Source of the DNA: Nageia nagi
Taxonomy: Eukaryota; Pinophyta
Assembly (NCBI GenBank): GCA_050084985.1
Contig: JBITNC010000001.1
Location: forward strand, 206,832,001 to 206,896,000
Direction of reading: 5' to 3'
Length of the DNA: 64,000 nt
In this document: positions 1 through 12,321 of the stretch, piece by piece
Position numbering within the stretch: position 1 is the first letter of the stretch
Layout: every line of letters begins with the position of its first letter
Notes under the pieces: model-generated
Databases searched by the model: none
What the model saw: only the letters and a program-made list of their open reading frames with translations
What the model was told of the DNA's origin: nothing
Made by a program: the position numbers and the translations under genes

Positions 1-1331
1 GTTGGAGCATGCTTGAGGCTATTTATTTAAGTTATTTGGCCTTTTCTAATTACATTTATCATGATCAAGATATGTGGACAACTTTGATGGAGAGGTGGGA
101 TCCTAATTCCAACACCTTTCACTTACCCACTGAGGAGATTACTATGACACTTGAGGATATCTATAGGATCACTAAGCTACCTATTAGAGGTAAGCTAGTG
201 AACATGGTCCTGGTTCCTAGCATGGCATGAGTAGAGGAGTGGTCCATGTGGCTCATGAGCTTAGATGAGGTGAACCATAAGAAGAAGGGAGTTTTCCTAA
301 TGAGACATGTACCATAGGATCCTCCAACATGAGTTGACCTATGGTTGAGACTCCTTATTACTTACTTATAAGATGCTATTATCTATCCTTATAAGAATAG
401 CAAGACATTTCCTATGTGGATGGTTCCTATTATCATGTACATGGTCCAAAATGAGTAGTGATATGCATGGTTCATAGCTATTTTGGCATAGCTATATTAT
501 GATTTGTATTCATTCACTAAGGTGGTGAGAGGAGGGAGATAGGTGGCTCACTCTATGATACTATAGGTATGGGCCTATGATCACATAGGCATCTCTAGAT
601 CACCCTCTCTATCACTATATCTACCTAACAATGTGCCCACATGGCAATGGTGGGAAACTAAACATGGTCCTAACTTTCTTAATGTTGACCTATAGGGATG
701 GAGGATATGATACAACACACTTAGGGAGTCATAGATGTACTAGCATCCCTAGAAATATGCCCTAGAGTGGGTCAAGGATATGCATGAGCTAGCTTGGGTG
801 ATACACTCAACATTTATCCAAGCATGTAAGCCATTGATTGAGCCATATAGGCTAAAGTGAGTTCTTTGGTATTTTGGGATACAGTAGAGGATACTAGATG
901 ATTTGCATGAGCTAGCTACTACCATAGAAAGGACCTACCAAAGGAGTATGAGCTAGTACCAGATTGGGATTTTGAGTGGACATCCCCTAGTGAGGACTCA
1001 AACTTTAAGGATGACCCCAACATAGATGGTCCTAAGCATACTAAGGATTACATGGATTAGTGGTAAGGATGTACTCCTCACCACCTACGCATACATGAGA
1101 TAGACCAACCTAAGGATGAGGGAGGAAAGGATGATATGAAGGATACACCAATAAGGTGCCATATAGGGTACACATAGATAGAATGGGGCTCACATGACAT
1201 GGGTGATGTACATGATGAGATACTAGATGTTGATCATAATGATAATGAGAAGATTGACCTAGACCAAGATGATTATGAGCTTGACATAAAGAGAGACATG
1301 GATGTGGTTGAAGATGAGGAAGATGATGATG

Positions 1332-1348
1332 GTATTTATTCTTTTTAT

Positions 1349-1390
<42 letters not shown>

Positions 1391-1451
1391 TTTAATTATA
1401 AAATACATATAATACTAATATATGATTTCCATGTTATATGCAAATGATGAG
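1332..1451 (+). other. Intron of the antisense PMD gene in TRG-1, containing a TA microsatellite
   Basis: The exon upstream ends in an acidic GAT-rich run, then GTATTT. The intron is AT-only and ends in GATGAG before GATCTTGAACC. The copy at 58195-58285 has a GT-AG intron at the same place (GTAACC ... CATAG before ATCCTGAG). The boundaries are inferred by comparing the two copies. Confidence 0.55.
1351..1385. repeat. (TA)n microsatellite
   Basis: About 17 uninterrupted TA units lie inside the PMD intron. They are absent from the equivalent intron at 58.2 kb, so this is a later expansion. Confidence 0.95.
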
Positions 1452-1748
1452 GATCTTGAACCAGACATGGCTTAGCTACATAGGATCATAGAGAAAAAGG
1501 ATGCCAAAATTAGAGATCTACAAGGATAGCTATGATATAAAGGAGGAGACTATACTATCCTATACTATGATCTACAAAGAGCCAACATGTGAATCTAGGA
1601 CCTATATCAGCAACTATGCAAGGCTGAGAGACAAGTAAGGGAAGAAAAAGTGAGAGTCAAAAAATACAAGGCTAGGTGCAGGGGTAGTGGCTCTAGTATA
1701 TCTACTAGTTCTAGTGTAAGGGGAGGAGGTTTTTCTAGGAGGCTATAG

Positions 1749-2274
1749 GTTTTAGGTACATGATGATTACTCAACCATGCTAAGATTTTGTAAAATGATG
1801 AAACTCTTTATATATATAAAAGATGACTTTTATTTATTTGTATTATTATTAGTGACATGTATTTTATGATACTATGAGAGCTAAAACTCTACACCAAGAG
1901 GCCTAAAAAGATATAGCAATCTAGGAGCTAAAACTACATGCTAAGGGGCATTCATTAATGTTTTAGTTTAACAAAATATGGCTATGAAAGAGGACCATAG
2001 GTGATTCATTCTTGATAAAAATAGAGCACTAACACTCCTAATATGATGTCAAAATGATCCCTCATTTTCTCTATCATGATGTTAATTAGTTCATATATCC
2101 TATTATTAGTTCCATTAGGGTTAGTATGATCATGCATATTTACCAAATGACATAACCAGAGGGCCTTGTGCCCCCACTAGTACTGGCTTCATTTCATTGG
2201 TTTTCTTATTACACCCCTATGATAATGGGCTTTTTCATCATGTTTCCTTGTGCATATAATGTTCCTATATTGTG
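1749..2274. other. Non-coding spacer between the convergent gag and PMD genes of TRG-1
   Basis: No gene. It includes GAGGACCATAGGTGATTC near 1990, one degenerate copy of a palindromic GACC-RCC-GGTC motif found repeatedly in TRG-2. The equivalent spacer in TRG-2 is 57391-57898. Confidence 0.6.
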
Positions 2275-4401
2275 CTATGGCATGGGATTCTTGTAAATCC
2301 CCAATTTCTCATTATCTGCATGTATGAAAGTCTTTTTTTTATTTTCTAGTTTTTTGAATGATATTACTTTTTTGTCTACTAAATCTTGGAGAATATCTTT
2401 AAACTTTTTGCATTCACATATTTTATGTTCATGAATTCTATGATACCCACAAAATTCACCTATAGTTTTAGTGATTTGTTTACTCATGGGTGGTAATTAA
2501 ATCAATCCCTTTTGAAGTAATGATTATAACAACTCATCATGGTCTTTTGTAATCTTGGTGTATACTCTAGGGGTTTTATGCTTGGATGGACAATGCATTT
2601 CTTTCACCATTGTAATTATTGCTATCATTTTTATAATTGATGGTTTCTTATTTTCTCTTTTAAATTTCCAATAACTAATTTTTACTAGGTGCTTCTCTTT
2701 TTGAATCATGGACATAATCATCTTAGAGAGGGGTTGCTCTAGATAATTGAAAAATTTCAATATCATCTCATCTTTAAGGGAGTTTATCAACATATGCTCT
2801 AGCTCTTTTTCATTTAAATTTATGAATGTGGCTATTTTATTCATGGTTTTACAAATTCATCAAATGATTGATTCTCACCTTGTCTCATTCTTACTAAATC
2901 AACAAGGGTTGGTTTTCTTTTTATATTGTGTTGATATTGATTTATGAACTCTTGTTTTAATTACTCATAGCTGGTGCTACTTTGATTTTCAAGACTATAA
3001 AATCATTTAGAAGCTTCCTTCCCTAAACTAAGTTGAAATAATCATGCTAACATATCTACATCATGTTTATGGTTACAAGCTACTTCCTCAAAGATTGTGA
3101 TATGTATCCTTAGATCACTAATGCCATCATATTTGATGAAATCTATGTCTTCTCCTTCCCATATTTTGCCTTTTATTTTTGCACAAAAGGGATGCCTTTT
3201 GTTTAGCTATTCACCTTCTTTTTATTTACTTAATAATGTTATCCTCTTTAGTTGTTTAGCCATTTATTTTAGTTGGGCCATTCTTTTCTCTAATTTTTCT
3301 TTTTTGTTTTGCATAGTTATATCATCATGGGTTTTCTCTTTCTATAAAGGATCGAGTTTTTTAGTTTTCTTCCTCATTCTCATATTCAAATGTTTCAAGA
3401 GTGAATTTCCCATTTTTATCTCTCCATTATTGAATTATTTAATTATCTAACTCTCTTATGATTACCTATCTTACACATAATTAAGCTTGTAGATAGGATT
3501 GTGTGCCTATTAATTTTTTCAATTCTATCTCTTTAATCTCTTTTTCTCCATCTGACCAGTAAGGGTAAGCATTGATAAGTCCTTGTGCTATAGGATCAAT
3601 TTAAAATTCTATGTCTATTTTATTATCTAACTCATCATTAAATTCAACCATATCATCATCCAAATGTTCATAATTAACTTCTAGTGTTATTGATTCATGA
3701 CTTTTTAAAATTTTTACAAATGTTAAGGATGATGTAGATTGATGAAGGTTTGACTCAAGAATGGAAGGATAAAGCATACAAAAATGAACATGGCTTTCCA
3801 TAGGAAAAATGGGCTACAGGTGATCCATTTCAATATAATTTAGATCCTAGATGATCCTATGTTGACTTGTTAAGGTGTATGTTAAGAGGTGTGGCTTAGC
3901 CAATAGTATCCTAGAAGGTGACCTAGAATTATTTTCAATCAAAAATTCATAAATGATATGCAATGAATGAGGTATGGTAGGATCTTTGGTAAACATATAG
4001 AATATCCCAAGGAGCTTTATGAATTCTTACACTAGCCTTAATTTATATTCCATTAGGTTTAGATTATTATATTTTTAAGATCGATAAAGAGCTAATTGCA
4101 ATTTATTTTCAAAAGGTTGGATTATTTCTTCTTCAAGGTTCTCATTATCTTCTGATTACCCATGATAAGATTCATCATCTATTATATTTATGTTTATTTT
4201 ACTAGGGTTATCATTATCTTTAGAATCTCCATGATAAGATTCATCATTAGGAAAATTGATTTCAATAGCCAAAGGGACACTATCTTTATTTAACCTAGCA
4301 CTTTTTCTTATTGATGTTATGCCTTTCCATGATTTTCTTTTTCTTTTAGTTAGCTCAAGTTTTGATTGATTTAATGGAAATAGATCTAATAAATTGTTCA
4401 T
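2275..4401 (-). pseudogene. gag polyprotein pseudogene of TRG-1
   Basis: Structural protein of an LTR retrotransposon. Open segments at 4401-4156, 3801-3601, 2844-2524 and 2487-2275 all lie in one frame, separated by stops. Order: a basic KRKRKSWKG block near the N-terminus, acidic stretches, a retrotransposon gag domain (KELEHMLINSLKDEMILKFF, then YLEQPLSKMI), and a tail knuckle CGYHRIHEHKICEC (CX2H..H..C type) before DLVDKKVISF. It aligns along its whole length with the gag at 55354-57390. The total, 709 codons, is 30 codons longer than that copy. Gln codons have become stops. Confidence 0.8.
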
Positions 4402-4423
4402 ATTTTTAAAAGTTAAGTTTCAT

Positions 4424-4436
4424 GTTGGGTTCACCA
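4424..4436 (-). other. Putative primer-binding site of TRG-1
   Basis: On the minus strand TGGTGAACCCAAC starts 2 bases after the LTR end. The same 13-mer core lies next to the LTRs at 39881-39893 and 54115-54127, and TGGTGAACCCAAT at 55334. I cannot name the matching tRNA from memory. Part of it (CCCAACG-like) recalls the tRNA-Lys site but the first bases differ. Confidence 0.6.
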
Positions 4437-4438
4437 AA

Positions 4439-5260
4439 TGTTTATAAATATTTTGAGAATGGAAATAAATAAATAATTACAAAATCCAAAATACCTATTT
4501 TGAGCTACAAATAGCAATTTAGACCATACAGATATATAGATGAAGAAGATAGTCACTTTCGAATTATGATGATAATACCAATTAAGAACTGTGATTTGTA
4601 TACTTACCTTACAAAGCATACTTGACACCAAATAATGATTTTATTTTTGATACATGGATGATAAAGAAATTCTTCTCCAAAAGCTATGACCTAAAATATT
4701 GCAAAAAGAGGACCGCAGGTGGTGTATATGTTGTATAGGAGGAGCATCTATGATGTATTTTACATGAATAAGGAACACTGATGGTCTTTTTTAGAGTTCT
4801 CTTTACTTTTAAATCAAATCAATTATTTGTATATAGATGTTTCAAATAGCAATGTGATATCCAGATAAATGATTAGTGTTAGAATAGCTTGCATAATGAA
4901 GTACACAAACCATAGCCTTGAATGGCAGCATCAAGAGACACCTAAAGGATTGCCACCACCAAGACTAGATCTAGGATCATGTATCTTATCGATGTGGACT
5001 TACTATTATATCCCTATTTATATAGATAATAATATGACCTACTTCTTAGGTCGACATGTACCTACATAAATAGGGTTAGTCCATAATACATAATGATATT
5101 CAAGATAATTATTGATATCATAATCATATTCAAAATAAACATTGATATTATGATCATATTTAAGATAAACATTTATATAATTAAATTAAATATTCTATGT
5201 GTGTATTAGTACAAGAAAATGTATATATTTAAATGCATAAATAAATTTTATGTGATAATA
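4439..5260 (-). repeat. 5' LTR of TRG-1
   Basis: About 822 bp. The outer end on the minus strand reads TATTATCACATAAAATTTAT, matching TGTTAACACATAAAAATGAA at 54478. The inner end is TATAAACA, matching TGTAAACA at 55331. Shared internal blocks include a TATCTTGAATAT-type repeat, a TACATGTCGACCTA block (TGCACGTCGACCCA in TRG-2), a GACCGCAGGTGGTG palindrome and AAGGTAAGT (minus strand at 4602-4609). It is more decayed than the TRG-2 copy. Confidence 0.75.
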
Positions 5261-8240
5261 GCAAGCTCTTCTCATGCTTAGTATTTTGTTTGGCCAACTT
5301 TTCAATTAATTCTTTATTTTGATTCTATAGCCTAAATATCATCTTATCTTTCTAAGAGTATTCTTCTTTTAAGTACTCAATATTTTTATTTAGTTTTTCT
5401 ATTTTATTCTCCATGGATTGGATAATTTTTGACTAAAAACCTAGATTGATCTATTACTAGTGCATTCTACATATTTACATTTACAATGGCCATTGGGGTT
5501 TTATCTAATTTCCCATACTTGAAGGGCATCTAATTTTATTCTACCTTGCTACTTTGAGAGTGAAGGGGGTTTATTAATGAATGTTACCAAATTGATGAGA
5601 TCTACTATTTGAGTAAAAAAAATGCTTTTCATTTCATTTCTAGAGGTAATTAAATAAATAATTAAAGAATGTTTAAAATTACCTACCCTTGAGGTTGATG
5701 CAGGAGTCTCCAACGTAGGGATTTCTCTTGTTGTCTCAATAGTGGGTTCTATTTATTTTTGTTTTTCTTCTTCCACTTATTTTATAAAGGCCTAATATTC
5801 ATGTGTCTTATCCATTGGGTCAAATTCCTTATTATTTTTAGGATCATTATTATCATCATCATATTTATCTCTTCCTGTATCTCCTCCTAATGCTGCTATT
5901 GCACTTGTTCTAGCTTATGTTACACTAATTATACCAAGTACATTTCCTTCCCCTTACTACACTTCATCCTTGGAATATTCTTATGGATATTAATAGATGA
6001 TTACATCTATAATTTGGGGTCTTTAGGTTTCTTTTGCATCGACCAACTCAGTATCTCCCATGCTTGATATAGGTTGTTCTCCACTTGCTATCTACAAAGA
6101 TGGGATCTGGGCCTTTCTTAATATAGGTGGCTTATTAATATATGTTTTATTTTTTGAAACCTATTTCTTCTTCAAGTTTTGTTGCTCTTTTAATAGTGAT
6201 CTAATTCTTTTTCTCTTCTTTAGAGAAGACTCTTAAGAAGTAACAGATGTAGCAACTTATGATCCCTTTTTATTCTAAAGTTGCTAAGAACTAGACGCTT
6301 CATTAGCCTTTATTTTTCTTGGAATTTGTAGTTCCTATGCTTATTTTACCAATGGTTGATAATATTCTATATCCTTTCCTTTAAAATTATATATGAGTGT
6401 TTATCCTATATATGAGAGTGGGTCCTTCATATACTAGGAATTCTAGTACTGATCATGAAAGAACTCACCACAGTGTTGTTTTTCAACATGAGCTACTTTG
6501 GTGGTGTATTCAAACCTAGAATTTGTAAAATATTCATTTTTATTAGGTCCCTAACCTAACTCATCTTGTAATTTGGTGATAACTTTAACTTTTAAGGAAA
6601 AGTCCCATCGTATGACCTCCTAGATTCTATACTTTTTCATGCCCTCAAGGGCCATTCATACCTTGTCTAAAATCTTGAATTCCCACTCTAGGGATGACTT
6701 GACCTCTTCTTCAGTTTGGTTTCCAAAATACTTTACATGGGGTTGAGCTTCATGACCAAATGCTAGTCATTTTTTATTTGATTTTGTAATTTTTATTATC
6801 TCACCCATTAGGTCATATATCTAGGGGGTATCTATACTATATAACTTAAAATTCTATATAACAAACTTTTCTAACTAATCTTTATAGCCTATTTCTATTA
6901 AATTAAAATTTATATATGTAGTTGGTATTTTTATAATGAGTTTAAAATTACCCTTTGATCCATATTTGGTCTCTATAACATAGATTTGTCTACCCATTTA
7001 CAAAGAATATAGTTACAAGGTGACAAATTTAGGTAGCAAAAATAGGATTTAAAAATATCCATACCTTATTATTACTATGCAATTCTTAAAAAAATGCCAA
7101 CCTCTTATCTTGTTTTCTCCTTTAAGCTCATTCATAATAGATTGGTGTAATATGTGAGTGACCCTCCCCATGAGAATCCTCATGACTAGAGTAAATAATC
7201 TTTCCATGAATTCATAATATGAGTCATGGAATGTTGTGAGCATTAACACTCTCAAATCAATTGGTGTGGATGTTATAAATGAAGTAGCTAGCATAATTTA
7301 GAGCCCTCCTTTCACTAAAGCTTCCAAGTTTTGGTAGACTATGAGCCACCATAAATAGGATGAGTGCTAGAAATAAGATTTTTCAATATTAAATAGATTT
7401 TTACTAATCTTGTTTAATATGAAGGTCAAAAAATCATAGCTAACATGTGCCTCAATAATATTATATACCATTCTCATAATATATTCATCTACCTCAATCT
7501 GGGTCACTCTCCCAAGAATAATAGCTAATGCCTATGCAACTTGTCTATCATGAAATTTCTCAAAGGATGTGATGTCATAGCTTTGGAGGAGCTTAGTGGC
7601 ATTTTTGTGATACCTTTCATGAATCCAATCCATTATCTCATCTTTTTTTATAATAAAAAATAGCCCTTTATTTCTTAAGATTGATCTATTTCTTGACATG
7701 GAAGCTCCAATTAGTAAGCATTGCAAATGCATTTATGATTGCTTCTAAGGAGTAGTCCAAAAATATAATGGGTTGGTACTTGGACTCTTCTTCTCCCTTA
7801 TTCTACTCTTTGTAATCTTTGATAACATAATCTTGTTGGTTTTACCTAAGTGCATAGAAATAAGGAACTATGGACAAGTGAAATATTTATAGGGCATAAA
7901 GTGTGACAAGCCATGGTTTAGCATAACATTATTTCCTCCAGACTATAATTTTCCTTTTCCTATAACCTCTAGCCTTTGTTGTTGCAATAGGATCCTCTTA
8001 GGATTATCATACCAAGTATACATGTAGTTCATGAATCTTGCTTCCATATAGTTTATCCTTGGATTATTCTCTAAATACTCTTCATGAATTGTTGCCAAGT
8101 TAACATTTGGTCCTTCTTTCATAGGTACCACAAGCTTGCTAGCACTTACTATTATGTTCAATAATTTATATGAAGTTGAGATAAACATCAAGTTCTTATA
8201 ACCATTATAAAATAAAGCTCTAAAAAAACCGTACATCTAG
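5261..8240 (-). pseudogene. Long uncharacterised 3' ORF of Gypsy-A
   Basis: It follows integrase on the same strand. Open segments 8236-7943, 7732-7532 and 7294-7049 are all in one frame and separated only by stops, and the frame can be followed with shifts to about 5450. I recognise no domain. Visible features: an N-terminal MYGFFRALFYNGYKN segment, an ARFMNYMYTWYDNPKR segment, a QQQRLEV stretch, RNRSILRNKGLFF, DSYYEFMERLFTLVMRIL, a Lys-rich block near 6200, acidic DDDNND near 5850, and a coiled coil at the truncated end (about 5410-5261). Length exceeds 900 codons. It could be an envelope-position accessory protein or a captured host gene. Similar proteins seem to recur in conifer Gypsy elements (memory, unverified). 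Confidence 0.5.
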
Positions 8241-8649
8241 CATCAAAAGCTCTATAGATAATATGCTTTGCAACTCTTGAAAACTTAGGCTCTAAAATTT
8301 GCTATGTGAGAAAATGAAAGATCAAGGACTATGTTTTATTTTCCTAGGGTTTGTGACTCTCATCTATTAATTGAAATTAATGAATTAGGAATATTAGGTT
8401 TCATGCATAGTATAGTGTCAAGGATGAAATGTGGGATGGAATTTAATTGAAGCACACTAGATTTAAATTAGTAAGCAAGGCATGATTGATGGCTTTTTTG
8501 AGAAAATGTGGCCTTTAAATGCTAATATTTTGATAAGATGTCTTACATTTATCTAGCTTAACCTCCACCATGCCTAGTTAATGTGATAATTAATGGTTAT
8601 GTACCTTAGGATTTGTACCTATGATAAAAAAATTATATACAAACATATT

Positions 8650-9650
8650 TGTTTTGTAACAAAACATATTTTAATAAAAATAACTAGTTGCACAATATTA
8701 TTTACACTATACAATCCTAGTGGGTGTTATGAAATCACCCTATTACCTTATAGTGTTTAAGATGGATCCTATTTACAAGTATTAAAAACTTCCAAGATAT
8801 AAAAATATACTTCAATATAAATGCATTATTCTATAATGCTTCAATAATAATATAAGGCCTGGTCCATAAGAAATAAAATTTTCTATGTTTGCTGAGTTTT
8901 GCTCTATTCTCATCCCATTTGAGGACTATATCTCCAACCTAAAACTTTACTTGGGAATAATTTTTTTTTTCAAACTATTTTTTGAAAATATTTTATCTAT
9001 ACTAGAAGGCCTAATAGGCTTTGTTTCTATCTTCTTCTAGCTTGATCAATTGATTGAATCTGATTTACAGTGGCTCAAAGTCATAGTATTCTAATTCCTA
9101 TAGGATCTTTAATGTAGGTAACTTAAGATGCATGTGTAGCACAAGTATTTTTCCATAAACTAATGCATAGGGTAATATTTTGATAGCATATTTGATATTG
9201 ATTTTATCATCAAATAATGCATATTCTAGTTTTGTATGCCACTACTTGGGATTTCCTTCAATGGTTCTTTTGATAATCCAAGTTACGTTTTTATTCATTG
9301 ACTTAGCTAACTTGTTCATTTTTGGTAATAATGTGAAGAGAAAACCTAATAAATCCTATATTCAACAACAAACTATGATAAATAATATAGTGAGCTAATA
9401 ATAACCTACCTATAATATTTTTACTACTATGGTAGGACCACTATAGTATCCTTCAAATAATCCATAATTAAATTCATGTAAAATTCTTTTGGATTCATCA
9501 TGAGTTACACATCTCAACATGGTTTGATCAAAATTATTCTTATAGAGATGATCGTCAATCATTGTGAATTTGAGTGCTTGTATACTGAATCTTCTTCTTT
9601 GAATTTGATTAAAAGATTTAGGGTAGCATATAGTTCTAAAATATATAATA
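8650..9650 (-). pseudogene. Integrase relic of Gypsy-A, core deleted
   Basis: The N-terminal zinc-finger part is legible (LYKNNFDQTMLRCVTHDES, then HEFNYGLFEGYYSG with the HX-H spacing). The DDE core between about 9430 and 9300 is largely missing. The C-terminal part is present: NPYALVYGK-like, ELPTLKIL-like and QLIKLEEDRNKAY, then a GDIVLKWDENRAKLSKHRKF-type segment at about 8900-8990, typical of the Ty3/Gypsy integrase C-terminus. Not functional. Confidence 0.65.
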
Positions 9651-9749
9651 TATTATTTTATCCAATCATTCTCTTCATTTAGATGCTCTTCATCCTCTAT
9701 AAAATCAATCATGTGTGCTACCACAACTATGTTCTCATAGAGGGCTCTT

Positions 9750-11170
9750 CCTTTGATAAGCTTGGTTGGTTTAATCTCAACATCATATTTCATTATTTTT
9801 GTTATCCAAATAGCTTTCCCTTCACTCAATTCTTCTTAAATAACATAATTTTTGACATCAAGTTGAATGGTATATACAAGGATCTTATTATGAGACACAT
9901 AATGCTTGAAATGTTTAGTCCTCTCATAATAGGAAATACATGCTTTTCAATAAATGAATAGTTTACTTAATGTTTATGTAGTGTTTGAATATGAAAGGTA
10001 ATAGGATGTTATTCCTTTTGGCCATCCTTTTGTGCTAGTATGGATGCAATACTTTTCTTTGCTCCATAAGCATACATAATAAAGTATTTTGAAAAATCTA
10101 TATTTTTCAAAACTAGAGCTTCTATTATAGCTTTTTTGATATCATGCATAGTTCTCCTAAACAATATTACATTGCTTCATCAGATTAGGAGAACTATGCA
10201 TCTTTCTTTAGCATTATTATAATTAGAGAAACAATATGAGATAAATCACTAATAAACTTCTTAACAAAATTTATTTAACCAAGGAAGGATTGCAAGGCCT
10301 TTTTTGAAGGTAGAGGCAATGCTTTAATAGCCTTAACTTTGTTTGGATCAATTGCCAATCCTTCTTCTAAAATAATTTGGCCAAAAAGTTTTTCTTAGTT
10401 AACCATAAAAATAGATTTTTGTGGATTGATAAAAATCCCAAATTTCATACATTTTTTAAAAACTTACGTAATGTGGTATAAGTGATCCTTTCTACTCTTG
10501 GAAAATATAGTAATGTCATCTAAGTAAATAAGGATTATCTTATTTATTAGCTCACCAAAGGCATGGCTTATTTCTCTGTAAAAAGTAGCCCTAATATTGG
10601 AGAGACCAAATGACATTGTCTGAAATACAAATGTTTTCCACTTGGTAGTAAATGTAATTTTATATTGATTCTCATATTTTACCTAGATTTGGTTGAATCC
10701 TAAAAATTCCATCAATCATTGAAAAGCAACATGCTTTGTATACTATTTGTAAGTTTTATTCCATAGGGGAAAAGGATAGTTATCTTTTAGGAACACTTGG
10801 TTTAGATTTATAAAATTTACATATAGTCTAATTTCTCCATTATTTTTCCTTATTAAGACTAAATTTGCTACCCAATAAGAATGCTTGATAGGATAGATAA
10901 TTTTAACATCTAAGAGTTTTAGCTACTCTTATTTCATGTCTTCTTCTATCTTTAGATTTATTGGCCTATGCTTTTACCTATATAGCTTAACTTCTAGCTC
11001 TAGTCAAATGGTGTGTTGGATCATATTCTTATCATATGTCTTTAGATCATCATAAGTCCAAGCAATTACCTTGGTGAACTCATGGTAAATTTGAACTAGC
11101 ATCTCTTTTTCTTCTTTAGAGCATTTTGATCCAACTTTTATGCATTTTTTGGGCTCAACTTCTAGCTCAA
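9750..11170 (-). pseudogene. Reverse transcriptase and RNase H of Gypsy-A
   Basis: Reading down the minus strand: a YDDLKTYDKNMIQHTI-type lead-in (about 11040), VANLVLIRKNNGEIRLYVNF (RT motif region, about 10850), WKTFVFQTMSFGLSNIRATF (about 10620), the catalytic YLDDI box at 10512-10526, then LQSFLG and NFVKKFI before RNase H. The YLDDI aspartates are kept, but stops and shifts break the frame. RNase H from about 10250 on is poorly preserved. Confidence 0.8.
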
Positions 11171-11231
11171 CATTGCTTTCTTTTTGAATAGATAAGGTTT
11201 TGGCTCTTTAAATGTCTTCTAAATTAAATAA

Positions 11232-11960
11232 TCATTCAAAGGAAATAAAACCTTTCGATACAACATTATTTCTAAGTTGTATAACATCTAATTCTTGAAA
11301 ATAATCAGGTAATTCTGTTACACCAAAGGTGTGAACTACTACTTCATCTATTAAAAAATTCTTAATATGTTCATCAGAGTTAAATACTTGCCAATAATTT
11401 GTAGTATCAAGTAAAGATGATCTACATAGGTCTTTTACTCCATAGCTACCTCTCTTATGATGAGTAGGATTGAAATGTGCTCCTTTTCTAGCAAGTGCAT
11501 TAATAATTTGATTATAATTTTTAGGAATAGAGATGAAATTGATAGCTAGGAATGATTCCATTAGGTCCCATATCCTATTCCTATAAGTCTTGAGATAATG
11601 ATACCTTGCATAAATCTTATCTTTAACTTGATTTATGACCAATTCAAAATCACCATGGACTACTAAGCATCTGATGCCCATACTGATAGCTTCAAATAGG
11701 CCTAAACATAGAGCTTTGTATTTAACAACATTATTTGTGCAGATCCATGTAAATTTGAATGAAAACCTCATTATGTACCCCTCAGGTGATTTAAAAATAA
11801 TACCAACTCCACATCCATGTTTACATTTGGCTCCATAAAAGAACATCATCCATACTTCATGTTATATTTTAGATGTGATTAAGATTGGCTAAACATTTTC
11901 AATTAAGCAATAGTTTCCAATGCCAATGTTAGTGACCCAATAATTAAGATCATTTTCTAA
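11232..11960 (-). pseudogene. Extra RNase H domain of Gypsy-A, upstream of RT
   Basis: A 205-codon open segment (11849-11232) preceded by recognisable coding sequence. It has the order of an RNase H of the plant/archaeal-like type: FYGAKCKHGCGVGIIFKSP (first Asp lost, FDG to FYG), TNNVVKYKALCLGLFEA, VVHGDFELVINQVKDK (catalytic Asp of HGD kept) and NQIINALARKGAHF (last Asp replaced). A linker then leads into RT: VIQLRNNVVSKGFISFE. In Ogre-type Tat elements the second RNase H follows the RT-linked one. Here it precedes RT. Confidence 0.75.
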
Positions 11961-12079
11961 AATAATCTCTATTGTTAGTAGTGATTCCATGAGTGGATCC
12001 CTTTCAAATGTTTCTACTTATTTAGAATCATTCATACAATTTTGCTCAGATATCTTCTTGATATGAATATTCTTAGTAC

Positions 12080-12321
12080 CCTCATTTGGGATTTTGACAT
12101 GCTTATTTTCAAAAGGAAGTAGGAGGTGTGTATAGTCTAAGGGTAAATACCCTTCTAACTTAGTAGTGAATTATTTTGACAAGTAGATTCCAAATAGAGG
12201 TGGAATATCAACTATGATTATATCTTGAATGAAAAAAATGTTAGGGAAAGCATTCAAAGTTATAGAAACTACTTTAACACTACCAATTACATTTACATGG
12301 GAAGATTATAGTTCAATGATG

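Larger units (their letters stand above)
1..1748 (+). pseudogene. Plant mobile domain (PMD, aminotransferase-like) pseudogene, antisense inside TRG-1; 5' end outside window
   Basis: PMD proteins (PF10536) occur in plant genes such as MAIN/MAIL1 and in several transposon families. The first 75 codons are still open and hold the PMD signature: 'LMERWDPNSNTFHLPTEEIT' followed by a TLEDIYRITKLPIRG segment. Many stops and a frameshift follow. From 1199 the frame is acidic (Asp/Glu-rich), then comes an apparent GT-AG intron (1332-1451), then a coiled-coil tail ending in a Ser/Gly-rich SSVRGGGFSRRL and a stop at 1746-1748. The copy at 57899-59720 has the same order: PMD core, acidic block, intron, coiled coil, GGG-S-RR tail. 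It runs opposite to the gag beside it. Broken and not expected to be functional. Confidence 0.75.
1..5260 (-). mobile_element. TRG-1: non-autonomous gag-only LTR retrotransposon, 5' part (3' end outside window)
   Basis: On the minus strand it reads, from 5260 downwards: 5' LTR (4439-5260), primer-binding site (4424-4436), gag (4401-2275), a gap of about 530 bp, then a PMD gene in antisense (1-1748). The 3' LTR lies before the window. The same order and the same 530-bp spacing recur in the inverted copy from 54478. No protease, RT or integrase is recognisable between gag and the PMD gene, so it fits the gag-only, terminal-repeat class (TR-GAG-like). It is heavily decayed, with few CAG or CG. 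Confidence 0.75.
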
